Source of the DNA: REEB95 sp963785735
GTDB taxonomy: Bacteria; Pseudomonadota; Alphaproteobacteria; ATCC43930; CGMCC-115725
Direction of reading: 5' to 3'
Length of the DNA stretch: 64,000 nucleotides
Assembly: GCA_963785735.1 (NCBI GenBank)
Contig: CAWAWJ010000001.1
Coordinates: 2,108,001-2,172,000 of the forward strand
The translations under genes were made by a program, and so were the position numbers. Shown piece by piece: positions 8,838 to 16,895 of the stretch (position 1 is the first letter of the stretch; each line of letters begins with the position of its first letter). Under the pieces are notes generated by a model. It was given only the letters and a program-made list of their open reading frames with translations. It was not told the DNA's origin and made no database searches.

Positions 8838-8904
8838 GCGTCGGGGCCCTAGTCGTATTGATTTTTGCCGCGCGCGGCAACGCCCTTGCGCGTGGAGTCC
8901 CGCC

Positions 8905-9348
8905 ATGCTCAAAAATACCCAAATGACCTCCAACCGGCCCGGCGCGGGCCACACCGACAGCGACACGGTTCTGACGGCCAATCTCGATTTCTACCGCGCC
9001 TTCAGTTTGCGCAATTACGCGGCAATGGACGCGCTGTGGGCGCGCGAGGCCCAGGTGCTCTGCCTTCATCCCGGCTGGGAGGCGGTCCACGGGCGCGAAG
9101 CGGTGATGGAAAGCTGGCGCGCCATCCTGACCGACGATGGCGAGCGTTTTCCCATTCAATGCCACGACGAGCGCGCCTTCCTCTACGGCGATGTCGCCAT
9201 CGTGCTGTGCGAGGAACAACTGCCGGGCGGCACGCTGGCCGCCACCAATATCTTCATCCGCGAGGCGGGCACCTGGCGAATGATTCATCACCAGGCAAGC
9301 GCCATCATCCCGCAATACCACGCCGGCGCGTCGACGCAAATCCACTGA
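8905..9348 (+). CDS. SnoaL/NTF2-like (DUF4440-type) protein
   Basis: A 147-residue single-domain protein with the cone-shaped NTF2-like fold signature: DFYRAFSLRNYAAMDALWA, then LCLHPGWEAVHGREAVMESWRAIL, FLYGDVAIVLCEEQL and WRMIHHQASAI at the end. These proteins bind small hydrophobic ligands or act as small isomerases or accessory subunits; the ligand here cannot be predicted. The ATG at 8905 begins MLKNTQ; an internal ATG (MTSNRPG, 8923) is possible. It diverges from the ThDP enzyme gene and converges with bioA, ending seven bases away. Confidence 0.82.
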   Translation: MLKNTQMTSNRPGAGHTDSDTVLTANLDFYRAFSLRNYAAMDALWAREAQVLCLHPGWEAVHGREAVMESWRAILTDDGERFPIQCHDERAFLYGDVAIVLCEEQLPGGTLAATNIFIREAGTWRMIHHQASAIIPQYHAGASTQIH

Positions 9349-9354
9349 TCGCGT

Positions 9355-10632
9355 TCAGCTTCGCTGCGCCAGCACGCTCCGGATCGCGCCGGCAAGCTTC
9401 GACAACTCATCCGGCGAAATCGTGAAGGACGGCGCGAGATAGACGATCCGGCCGAAGGGCCGGATCCACGTACCCGCCGCGACGAAATTTTTCCGCAGGG
9501 TTTCGAGATCATCGGCACGTTCCAATTCGACCACGCCGATGGCGCCTTTCACTCTCACGTCCCTCACCCCGGGCAGATCGCAGCACGGGGCAAGCTCGCG
9601 CGCCAATTGCTGCTCGATCGCCGCCACTTGCTCGAGGCGCGGCTCGCGCTCGAACAGATCGAGCGAGGCGTTGGCGGCGGCGCAGGCGAGCGCGTTTCCC
9701 ATGAATGTCGGTCCATGCATCAGCGCCGCTTGCGGATCATCGGACAGGAATCCGTCATAGACCTTGCGGCTGGCGATGGTGGCCGCCAGCGGCAACACGC
9801 CGCCGGTCAGCGCCTTGGACAAGGTCACGATGTCGGGCGAAACTCCGGCCTCTTCCATGGCGAACATCCCGCCGGTGCGGCCGAAGCCGGTGAAAATCTC
9901 GTCGAAGATCAGCAGCAAATCGTGCCGGTCGGCGAGAGCGCGCAAACGCTTCAATACCTCGGGCTTATGAAACACCATGCTGCCCGCGCCCTGCACCAGC
10001 GGCTCGACGATGATGGCGGCGAGCTCGTGGGCATTTTGCTCGAGGAACTTCTCCAGACTGGCGGCGCTGTCCGCGTCGCGCGGCAGATCGAGCAGGAATT
10101 GCTCCGGCGGCAACGCCGCCACCCGGCCCTGGAAGCCGGTTCCTGAATCGCTCACCGCCATCGCGCCCAGCGTGTCGCCGTGATAGCCGCCCTTGAAACA
10201 AACGAATTTGGTTCGCTTCTTCCGGCCGCGGTTCAGGAAAAATTGCACCACCATCTTGAGCGCGATCTCGACCGCGACCGAGCCTGAATCCGAGAAAAAC
10301 ACGTGATCGAGTTCGCCTGGCAACAGCGCCGCGAGGCGGCGCGCCAATGTCGCGGCCGGCTCATGCGCCAGCCCCGCCATCATCACATGCGGCATGATCT
10401 CGAGCTGGCGGCGGACGGCCTCTCGAATGTGGGGATGGTTGTAGCCGTGGCAGGCGGTCCACCACGAGGATATCCCGTCGATCAGCACCCGCCCGTCGGC
10501 CAGATGAATTCGGCAACCTTCGGTGCGCGAAACCGCGAGCGGCGCTGGCGCCGTCTTCATCTGCGCATAGGGCAGCCAGAGATGATCGAGCCCTTCGAGC
10601 CAGGACGGCCGGTCGCGTCCCAGGCCTTCCAT
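9355..10632 (-). CDS. bioA: adenosylmethionine–8-amino-7-oxononanoate aminotransferase
   Basis: BioA transfers the amino group of S-adenosylmethionine to 8-amino-7-oxononanoate to give 7,8-diaminononanoate, the third step of biotin-ring assembly. The 425-residue protein has the N-terminal HLWLPYAQMKT typical of BioA, SWWTACHGYNHP, the class III aminotransferase block LLIFDEIFTGFGRTG and the PLP lysine in LSKALTGGVLPLA. Its ATG directly follows the bioB stop codon (TAG-ATG), so bioB and bioA form an operon. It converges with the NTF2-like gene. Confidence 0.96.
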   Translation of the reverse strand: MEGLGRDRPSWLEGLDHLWLPYAQMKTAPAPLAVSRTEGCRIHLADGRVLIDGISSWWTACHGYNHPHIREAVRRQLEIMPHVMMAGLAHEPAATLARRLAALLPGELDHVFFSDSGSVAVEIALKMVVQFFLNRGRKKRTKFVCFKGGYHGDTLGAMAVSDSGTGFQGRVAALPPEQFLLDLPRDADSAASLEKFLEQNAHELAAIIVEPLVQGAGSMVFHKPEVLKRLRALADRHDLLLIFDEIFTGFGRTGGMFAMEEAGVSPDIVTLSKALTGGVLPLAATIASRKVYDGFLSDDPQAALMHGPTFMGNALACAAANASLDLFEREPRLEQVAAIEQQLARELAPCCDLPGVRDVRVKGAIGVVELERADDLETLRKNFVAAGTWIRPFGRIVYLAPSFTISPDELSKLAGAIRSVLAQRS

Positions 10633-11619
10633 CTAGGACGCCGTCATCGGCGACAATCCCAGCTTGTCCATCAAAGCGCGGTCCTGGTCGCGGCCGGGAT
10701 TAGGCGTGGTCAAAAGCCGCGCGCCGCAGAAGATGGAATTGGCGCCGGCGAGGAAACACAGCGCCTGCAATTCGTCGCTCATGCCTTCGCGGCCCGCCGA
10801 CAGCCGCACCACCGAAGCCGGCATGGCGATGCGCGCCACCGCGATGCTGCGCACGAATTCGAGCCCGTCGAGCGTCTGGGTTTCGGCCAAGGGCGTGCCC
10901 GCGACCCGCACCAGCAGATTGATCGGAACGCTTTCGGGATGAACCGGCAGGCTCGCCAGCGCCATGATCATCCCGGCGCGGTCGGCGCGGCTTTCGCCCA
11001 TGCCGACGATGCCGCCGCAACACACCTTCATCCCGGCCGCGCGCACATGACCGAGCGTGTCGAGCCGGTCCTGGTAAACCCGGGTGGTGATGATCTGGCC
11101 GTAGAATTCGGGCGAGGTGTCGAGATTGTGGTTGTAGTAATCGAGCCCGGCCGCCTTGAGCCGCTCGGCCTGGGGACCCGTCAACATGCCAAGGGTGGCG
11201 CAGGTTTCGAGCCCCAGCGCCTTCACGCCTTCGACCATGCCGCAGACCATGTCGAGATCGCGTTCCTTGGGTTCGCGCCAGGCCGCGCCCATGCAGAAGC
11301 GTTGCGCGCCCTGCGCCTTGGCGGCGCGCGCCTCGGCCAGAACGGCATCGAGCCCCATCAGCTTCGCGGCCTCGACGCCGGTGTCGTAATGCACGCTTTG
11401 CGGACAATAGGCGCAATCCTCGGGACAGCCGCCGGTCTTGATCGACAGCAATGTGGAAAGCTGCACCTGGCTCGGATCGAAATACCGGCGGTGGACGCCT
11501 TGCGCGCGGAACACCAGCTCGCAGAAGGGCAGGTTGTAAAGCGCCAGAACCTGTTCGCTCGTCCAATCGTGCCGGATATCGCTGTCCCGGATATCGGTAT
11601 TTGGGCCGTCGGCGGTCAT
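10633..11619 (-). CDS. bioB: biotin synthase
   Basis: A radical-SAM enzyme that inserts sulfur into dethiobiotin, the last step of biotin synthesis. The 328-residue protein has the [4Fe-4S]/SAM motif CPEDCAYC (about residue 60), preceded by LLSIKTGG. The cluster-ligand and substrate region follows: RFCMGAAWREP, ETCATLGML, YYNHNLDTSPEFY and KVCCGGIVGMGES. An arginine in VVRLSAGRE and GANSIFCGARLLTTPN complete the family pattern. It is the first gene of bioB-bioA and is divergent from bioF with about 100 bases between. I found no BioR-type TTATCTATAA box there. Confidence 0.97.
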   Translation of the reverse strand: MTADGPNTDIRDSDIRHDWTSEQVLALYNLPFCELVFRAQGVHRRYFDPSQVQLSTLLSIKTGGCPEDCAYCPQSVHYDTGVEAAKLMGLDAVLAEARAAKAQGAQRFCMGAAWREPKERDLDMVCGMVEGVKALGLETCATLGMLTGPQAERLKAAGLDYYNHNLDTSPEFYGQIITTRVYQDRLDTLGHVRAAGMKVCCGGIVGMGESRADRAGMIMALASLPVHPESVPINLLVRVAGTPLAETQTLDGLEFVRSIAVARIAMPASVVRLSAGREGMSDELQALCFLAGANSIFCGARLLTTPNPGRDQDRALMDKLGLSPMTAS

Positions 11620-11721
11620 ATCCCTCCCCTGGCGGTCTATTGAGCCTTGCTTTCGCGCGAGCCCGGGGTAACGCTACATCCCAACCCCGTCAAGCGCCAC
11701 CCTCAAGCAGAAGCCTTAACC

Positions 11722-12873
11722 TTGCCCTCGCTCGATAGTTTCGCCGCCGAAAAGCTTGCCTCGCTCGAAGCCCGGCAATTGCGCCGCCGCCTGGCCGAGA
11801 CCGCGCGCGAGGACGGCATCACCGTCACCCGCAACGGCAAGCGGCTCTTGTCCTTCTCCTGCAACGATTACCTCAATCTAAGCCAGCATCCGGAAGTAAA
11901 GGAGGCGGCGATCGCGGCGATCCGCCGCTTTGGCGTGGGCGCGGGCGCCTCGCGGCTGGTCACCGGCAACCATCCGCTTTATGCCGAGCTGGAGGAGCGC
12001 CTCGCACGGCTCAAGGGCACGCAGGCCGCTTGCGTCTTCGGCTCGGGTTATCTCGCCAATGCCGGCATCATCCCGGCGCTTATTGGCAAAGAAGATTTGG
12101 TGTTACTGGACGAGCTATCCCATGCCTGTCTCTGGGCCGGAGCGCAGCTGTCGCGTGCCTATCTGCAAGTCTACCGCCATAATGATCTCGGCCATGCTGA
12201 AGCGTTGCTCAAGGAACACCGGAAGCGTCACAAGCGCGCGCTCATCGCCACCGACGGCGTATTCTCGATGGACGGCGATCTCGCGCCTCTGCCCGCGCTC
12301 GGCGATTTGGCCAAACGCTATGATGCCTGGCTCCTGGCCGACGACGCGCATGGGCTGGGCGTAACCGGCGGTGGCCGCGGCTCGGCCTTCGCCCATGACA
12401 GGAAGGCCGAGGTGCTATTGCAGATGGGCACGCTATCGAAGGCGGTCGGCGGCTATGGCGGCTATCTCTGCGCCACGCGCGACGTGGTCGACCTAGTCAA
12501 GAACCGGGCGCGCAGCTTCGTCTATTCCACTGGATTGCCGCCCGCCTCGGTGGCCGCCGCCATCGCATCGCTCGATATCATCGCGCGCGGCGGCGATCTG
12601 GTTGTAGCACCCTTGCGCAAGGCGCGCGCCTTCACCCAGGCCACCGGTCTTAAGGAGGCACAAAGCCCCATCGTCCCCGTGATACTGGGCGAGACATCGC
12701 GCGCGCTTGAAGCGGCCCAAACGCTCGAGCGCGCGGGGTTCCTCGCCGTCGCCATCCGCCCGCCTTCGGTGCCCGAGGGCACGGCGCGGCTGCGCTTGAC
12801 CTTCACCGCTGCACATCCGGACGACGCGATCCTTGAGCTTGGCGCGCTGGTGCGCGGCCTCATGCGTCCATGA
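11722..12873 (+). CDS. bioF: 8-amino-7-oxononanoate synthase
   Basis: BioF condenses pimeloyl-thioester with alanine to give 8-amino-7-oxononanoate using PLP. The alpha-oxoamine synthase signature is clear: SCNDYLNLSQHPEV, GASRLVTGNHPLYAELE, the PLP-stacking histidine in DELSHACLW, DDAHGLGVTGGGRG and the PLP lysine in MGTLSKAVGGYGGY. No ATG is available near the N-terminus; the TTG at 11722 gives MPSLDSFAAEKL and 383 residues, the usual length. An upstream TTG (11647) would add 25 unlikely residues. It overlaps bioD by four bases (ATGA), so bioF and bioD are co-transcribed. Confidence 0.94.
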   Translation: MPSLDSFAAEKLASLEARQLRRRLAETAREDGITVTRNGKRLLSFSCNDYLNLSQHPEVKEAAIAAIRRFGVGAGASRLVTGNHPLYAELEERLARLKGTQAACVFGSGYLANAGIIPALIGKEDLVLLDELSHACLWAGAQLSRAYLQVYRHNDLGHAEALLKEHRKRHKRALIATDGVFSMDGDLAPLPALGDLAKRYDAWLLADDAHGLGVTGGGRGSAFAHDRKAEVLLQMGTLSKAVGGYGGYLCATRDVVDLVKNRARSFVYSTGLPPASVAAAIASLDIIARGGDLVVAPLRKARAFTQATGLKEAQSPIVPVILGETSRALEAAQTLERAGFLAVAIRPPSVPEGTARLRLTFTAAHPDDAILELGALVRGLMRP

Positions 12874-13580
12874 GCGCGCTCTTCGTCACCGCGACCGGAA
12901 CCGACATCGGCAAGAGCTTCGTCGCCTGCGGCGTCGTTGCCGAACTTCGCCGCCGCGGACGGAACGTGACTGCGCTCAAGCCGCTGGTGAGCGGCTACGA
13001 CGAAACTCGCGCCGGCGAAAGCGACCCCGGCCGGCTGCTGACGGCGCTCGGGCGTGAAGTTACGCCGGCCGAGCTCGACCGTATTTCGCCCTGGCGCTTC
13101 CGCGCGCCGCTCGCGCCCGATTTGGCGGCGAAGCGGGAGGGCAAGCAGGTCGATTTCGTGAGCCTGGTCAAATTCAGCCGCGAGGCTATCGCCCCTTCGA
13201 TCCAAGGCCCCGGCGATCTGCTGATCGAGGGCGTCGGCGGCGTCATGTCCCCCATCGCGGAACGGCACACAATGCTCGATTGGATGGCCGAGCTCGGGAT
13301 TCCCGTCTTGCTGGTATCGGGCAGCTATCTCGGGGCGCAGAGTCATGCCTTGACCGCGCTCGCGGCGCTACGCGGGCGGCAACTCGTCCTCCGGGCGGTG
13401 GTGGTTTGCCAAAGCCCGGAGGACGGCCTATCCCCGGCCGAGACGGCGCAAAGCCTCGCGCGCTTCGCGCAGGGAACCGAGTTCCTGGCCCTGCCTCGGC
13501 TATCGAGCTGGAATGCGCCGCATGAGACATTTTCGCGCATCGCCGACGGCTTTAATTTGAGCGCGGCCGCCCGCGCGTGA
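12870..13580 (+). CDS. bioD: ATP-dependent dethiobiotin synthetase
   Basis: BioD closes the ureido ring of dethiobiotin from diaminononanoate, CO2 and ATP. The 236-residue protein begins MSALFVTATGTDIGKSF, a compact P-loop for this family. It also has the substrate lysine in ALKPLVSG and the second nucleotide region DLLIEGVGGVMSPI. LLVSGSYLGAQSHALTA is the typical dimer-interface helix region. It overlaps bioF by four bases. No bioC, bioH or bioZ gene for pimeloyl formation lies in the window. Confidence 0.95.
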   Translation: MSALFVTATGTDIGKSFVACGVVAELRRRGRNVTALKPLVSGYDETRAGESDPGRLLTALGREVTPAELDRISPWRFRAPLAPDLAAKREGKQVDFVSLVKFSREAIAPSIQGPGDLLIEGVGGVMSPIAERHTMLDWMAELGIPVLLVSGSYLGAQSHALTALAALRGRQLVLRAVVVCQSPEDGLSPAETAQSLARFAQGTEFLALPRLSSWNAPHETFSRIADGFNLSAAARA

Positions 13581-13617
13581 TAAATCTGTCATATAATTGG
13601 AGGCTCGGGGGAGCTTC

Positions 13618-14538
13618 ATGCGCGTGGTGATCATCGGACAGCAGGCCTTCGGCAAGGCCGTGCTAGAGGCGTTTCTTGCCCGCGGCGACGATGTCGCCGG
13701 TGTCTTCGCCCTGCCCGACACGCCCAACACCAAGCCCGATCCCTTGAAGATCGCAGCGGTCGAAAAGCATCTGCCGGTGTTCCAGTTCCAGAGCTATTCC
13801 GCCAACGAGGCGCCTGAAGCGCTCAAGGGCCTCAAACCCGATATCGGCATCCTCGCCTTCGTCACCCAGTTCCTGCCGCAATCCTTCATCCGGATTCCGA
13901 AGCACGGCATGCTGCTGTTCCATCCTTCGCTGTTGCCTTTGCATCGCGGCCCGGCGGCGATCAACTGGGCGGTCATCAACGGCGAGACCAAGACCGGCTT
14001 CACCATCCTGCGGCCGGTCGACGGGCTCGACGAAGGGCCGGTGATTTTGCAGCGCGAGGTCGAGATCGGCCCCGACGACACCGTGGGCACGCTCTATTTC
14101 GACAAGATTTTTCACATGGGCGTGGCCGGGCTGATCGAAGCGGCGGAAGCCGTGGTCAAGGGCAAGGCCCGCGAGACCCCGCAGGACGAGACCCTGGCGA
14201 CCTATGAAGGCTGGGTGCGCCAGGCGGAATCGCGTATCAACTGGGCCGGCCCCATCGACCAGATCTACAATTTGATCCGGGGCTGCGATCCCGCGCCCGG
14301 CGCCTGGACCAGCTTCAAGGGAAGGCGGCTGCATCTGTTCGACGCGCGCAAGCGGCTCGCCCGCGGCTTCGGCGCGGTGAAGGGCTTGCGCCTCGGCCAG
14401 GTGACGGCTTCCGGGCCGGAGGGCTTTTCGGTTTATGCCCAAGGAGGCTTCATCGAGGTGCGGCGCTGCCGCTTCGACGAAAACAAGAAAATCCACGCCG
14501 GCGAGGCGGGGATAGAACCGGGCGTGGTGCTGGGGTGA
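13618..14538 (+). CDS. stand-alone formyltransferase resembling the hydrolase domain of 10-formyl-THF dehydrogenase
   Basis: A 306-residue protein of the formyl-transferase fold. It starts MRVVIIGQQAFGKAVLEAFL and resembles the N-terminal domain of animal ALDH1L1: VAGVFALPDTPNTKPDPL, LFHPSLLPLHRGPAAINWA (active-site histidine and asparagine region), DGLDEGPVILQ (catalytic aspartate), TYEGWVRQAESRINW and IRGCDPAPGAWT. The C-terminal 70 residues form an Fmt_C-like barrel. There is no fused acyl-carrier or aldehyde dehydrogenase domain. It could hydrolyse 10-formyl-THF (a PurU-like role) or formylate or deformylate another substrate. GGGGGAGC precedes ATG 13618. It sits 37 bases after bioD and may be co-transcribed. 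Confidence 0.8.
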   Translation: MRVVIIGQQAFGKAVLEAFLARGDDVAGVFALPDTPNTKPDPLKIAAVEKHLPVFQFQSYSANEAPEALKGLKPDIGILAFVTQFLPQSFIRIPKHGMLLFHPSLLPLHRGPAAINWAVINGETKTGFTILRPVDGLDEGPVILQREVEIGPDDTVGTLYFDKIFHMGVAGLIEAAEAVVKGKARETPQDETLATYEGWVRQAESRINWAGPIDQIYNLIRGCDPAPGAWTSFKGRRLHLFDARKRLARGFGAVKGLRLGQVTASGPEGFSVYAQGGFIEVRRCRFDENKKIHAGEAGIEPGVVLG

Positions 14539-14549
14539 AGCCCAGCGAC

Positions 14550-15350
14550 CTATTCGCCCTGCGTCTCCTGGTGCCAGATCAGCAAACGGCGGCGCACCAG
14601 CTCCATCGCCTTCACCAGCACCATGCCCACGAGCGCGATGGCGACGATGCCGGAGAACACGCCCGGTGAATCGGCGAAGCGCATGTCGGTCATGATCGTG
14701 CCGCCAAGCCCCTGCCCGCCCATCTGCATCTCGCAGATGATGGCGACGATGAGCGAGATCGGCAGCGCCACCTGAAGCCCGGTGAAGACCTGCGGCAGCG
14801 CGGCGGGCAACGCTATTTCCCACAAGAACCGCTTCTTGCCAACGCCCAGGCTCAGCGCCGACCAGGACATGTATTTGTCGATGTTCTGCGTTCCGGCCCA
14901 GGCTTCGACGATCACCGGGAAGATCGCGGAAAAGGCGATCATCAGGACTTTCGAGACGTCGAACACGCCGAACCACAGCATGAAGATCGGCAGGAAGGCG
15001 ACCTTGGGCATGGGCAGCCCGACCGAGACCAAAGGATCGAAAAACCAGCGCGCCACCGGAACGCGGGCGATGGCGACGCCGATGACGACGCCGCCCGCCG
15101 CCGCCATCATGAATCCCACAAAGGTGCGGATCAGCGTCAGCTCGATGCCGCGGATCAGGTCGCCCGTAACCAGATCGCGATAGAGCCGCAGCAGCACCGA
15201 ACTCAGCGACGGCAGCAGAAAATCGGAGAAGACATGCGCCATGGCGGTCAATTGCCAGGCCCCGAGCAGCGCCACGACCGAGCCGGCGCGCAACGCCATC
15301 AGCCCGTATTCGCCGGCGGAATATCCGGTTTTCTCGCTCATTCGCGCCAC
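14550..15350 (-). CDS. ABC transporter permease, nitrate/sulfonate/taurine type
   Basis: An inner-membrane permease of the SsuC/TauC/NrtB group. The 266 residues contain about six hydrophobic helices and the coupling EAA loop EAWAGTQNIDKYMSWSALSLG...LPAALPQVFTG, which docks on the ATPase. It is the last gene of a four-gene operon (binding protein, ATPase, permease, permease) and overlaps the preceding permease gene by 13 bases. Two non-identical permeases imply a heterodimeric channel. The substrate is not evident from sequence. Confidence 0.9.
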   Translation of the reverse strand: MARMSEKTGYSAGEYGLMALRAGSVVALLGAWQLTAMAHVFSDFLLPSLSSVLLRLYRDLVTGDLIRGIELTLIRTFVGFMMAAAGGVVIGVAIARVPVARWFFDPLVSVGLPMPKVAFLPIFMLWFGVFDVSKVLMIAFSAIFPVIVEAWAGTQNIDKYMSWSALSLGVGKKRFLWEIALPAALPQVFTGLQVALPISLIVAIICEMQMGGQGLGGTIMTDMRFADSPGVFSGIVAIALVGMVLVKAMELVRRRLLIWHQETQGE

Positions 15351-16084
15351 CGCAGCGTGCGCTGCATGAAATAGAGATAGATACGGTCGGCGAAGAAACC
15401 GAACGCCGCCACCGTCAGCACGGCGGCGAACATGGCGTCATAGACGCCGCCGTCGCCAAGGAAGGAGATGAGATAGCCCAGGCCGCGCTGGCCGACCAGG
15501 AACTCCGAACTCACAAGCAGGATGAAGGAGATCGCGAGCGCATTGCGGATGCCGGCCAAAATCTCGGGCAGCGCGCCGGGCACCACCACTTCCCACAACA
15601 CGCGCTTTCGCGATGCGCCCAAGCCCAGCGCCGACCAGATCAGCGTCTGCTCCACGCCGCGCGCGCCGTTATAGGAGCTCAACACCACCGGCAAGAGACA
15701 GCCCATGAATATGGACGCGATCTTGGAGCCGGCGCCCAATCCGAACCACAGGATCATCACCGGGATGAGCGCCGATTTCGGCATGGGATAAAGGCTTTTC
15801 ATCAGCGGGCTCACCGCCGCGTCGACCGCCGGATACCAGGCCATCAGAACGCCCGCCGCCATGCCGACCACGATCCCGAGCGCCAGCCCCGACGAAACGT
15901 TGATGAGCGAAGAGACGCCGTTATAGACGAGATCGCCGCCGATCAGCAGGCGCCACCAGGCCATCGCCACCGCGCTTGCAGGCGGCAGCACCTCGGGATT
16001 GACCCAGCCGAGACGCGGCGCGATCTCCCACAGGCCCGCGAGCAGGACCAGCGGAAAGATGCGGATGAGGAAGCGCGAGATCAT
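15338..16084 (-). CDS. ABC transporter permease, nitrate/sulfonate/taurine type
   Basis: A second permease of the same family, 248 residues from ATG 16084 (MISRFLIRIFPLVLL). It has five or six transmembrane helices and its own coupling loop, SYNGARGVEQTLIWSALGLGASRKRVLWEVVVPGALPEILAG. The ATG overlaps the ATPase stop codon (ATGA), confirming the start and co-translation. It probably pairs with the other permease to form the translocation pore for the substrate delivered by the binding protein at 16.9–17.9 kb. Confidence 0.9.
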   Translation of the reverse strand: MISRFLIRIFPLVLLAGLWEIAPRLGWVNPEVLPPASAVAMAWWRLLIGGDLVYNGVSSLINVSSGLALGIVVGMAAGVLMAWYPAVDAAVSPLMKSLYPMPKSALIPVMILWFGLGAGSKIASIFMGCLLPVVLSSYNGARGVEQTLIWSALGLGASRKRVLWEVVVPGALPEILAGIRNALAISFILLVSSEFLVGQRGLGYLISFLGDGGVYDAMFAAVLTVAAFGFFADRIYLYFMQRTLRWRE

Positions 16085-16890
16085 CCGTGCGTGGCCTGGG
16101 CCTGGGCCTTGATCGCCTCGTCGCGCACCAATCGCCAAAGGTGCTCGACCTTCTGGGCAAATTCCAGGCTCTGCTGGACTTCGGGATTGAGGCCGCCGGG
16201 CAGCCTGGTATCGACGATCTCCTTGATCCGTCCCGGCCGCGCCGACATCACCGCCACGCGGTCGGCGAGATAGACCGCCTCGCGCACGTCGTGGGTCACG
16301 AACACCACCGTCTTGGGCGACCGGCGCATGATGGCCAGCAACTCTTCGTGCATCAGCGCGCGGGTCTGCGCGTCAAGCGCGCCGAAGGGCTCGTCCATCA
16401 GCAGGATTTCGGGTTCGACCGCGAGCGTGCGCGCGATCGCCACGCGCTGTTTCATGCCGCCCGAAAGCTGCGAGGGATAGCTGTCTTCGAATCCGTTCAA
16501 ATGCACCAGCTCGATCATCGCCTGGGCGCGGCGTTCGCGCTCGGGCCGGGCCACGTGCTGCTTTTCCAGGCCGTAGAGCACGTTCTGCCGCACCGTCTTC
16601 CAGGGGAAGAGCGCGAAGTTCTGGAACACGATGCCGCGGTCCGGGCCGGGGCCGTGCACTTTCTTGCCGCCGACCGAAATCTCGCCGCTCTCGACCGGCA
16701 GGAAGCCGCCGAGAAGATAGAGCAGCGTACTCTTGCCGCAACCCGAGGGGCCGAGCAGCGCCAGGAATTCGCGGTCCTTGACCTCGAGCGACACGCCGTC
16801 AAGCGCCAGCACCGGCTTGCCGCGCGGCGGGCGGTAAGTGTGGTTTACCGCTTTGAATTCAATGCCCGTTGCCATCCTGGTGCCATCCAT
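16081..16890 (-). CDS. ABC transporter ATP-binding protein, nitrate/sulfonate/taurine type
   Basis: The ATPase subunit of the importer (SsuB/TauB group), 269 residues. Motifs in order: Walker A GPSGCGKST, Q-loop FQNFALFPW, signature LSGGMKQR, Walker B ILLMDEPFGALD and the switch histidine in VFVTHDVREAV. It starts five bases after the binding-protein stop; ATG 16890 (MDGTRMATG) and ATG 16875 are both possible. The signature-motif methionine (SGGMKQR) is typical of this subgroup. Confidence 0.93.
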   Translation of the reverse strand: MDGTRMATGIEFKAVNHTYRPPRGKPVLALDGVSLEVKDREFLALLGPSGCGKSTLLYLLGGFLPVESGEISVGGKKVHGPGPDRGIVFQNFALFPWKTVRQNVLYGLEKQHVARPERERRAQAMIELVHLNGFEDSYPSQLSGGMKQRVAIARTLAVEPEILLMDEPFGALDAQTRALMHEELLAIMRRSPKTVVFVTHDVREAVYLADRVAVMSARPGRIKEIVDTRLPGGLNPEVQQSLEFAQKVEHLWRLVRDEAIKAQAQATHG

Positions 16891-16895
16891 GCCGG

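Noticed and set aside
11620..11721. BioR or BirA operator between bioB and bioF
   Set aside because: No TTATCTATAA-like box seen, and the birA in this window lacks a DNA-binding domain.
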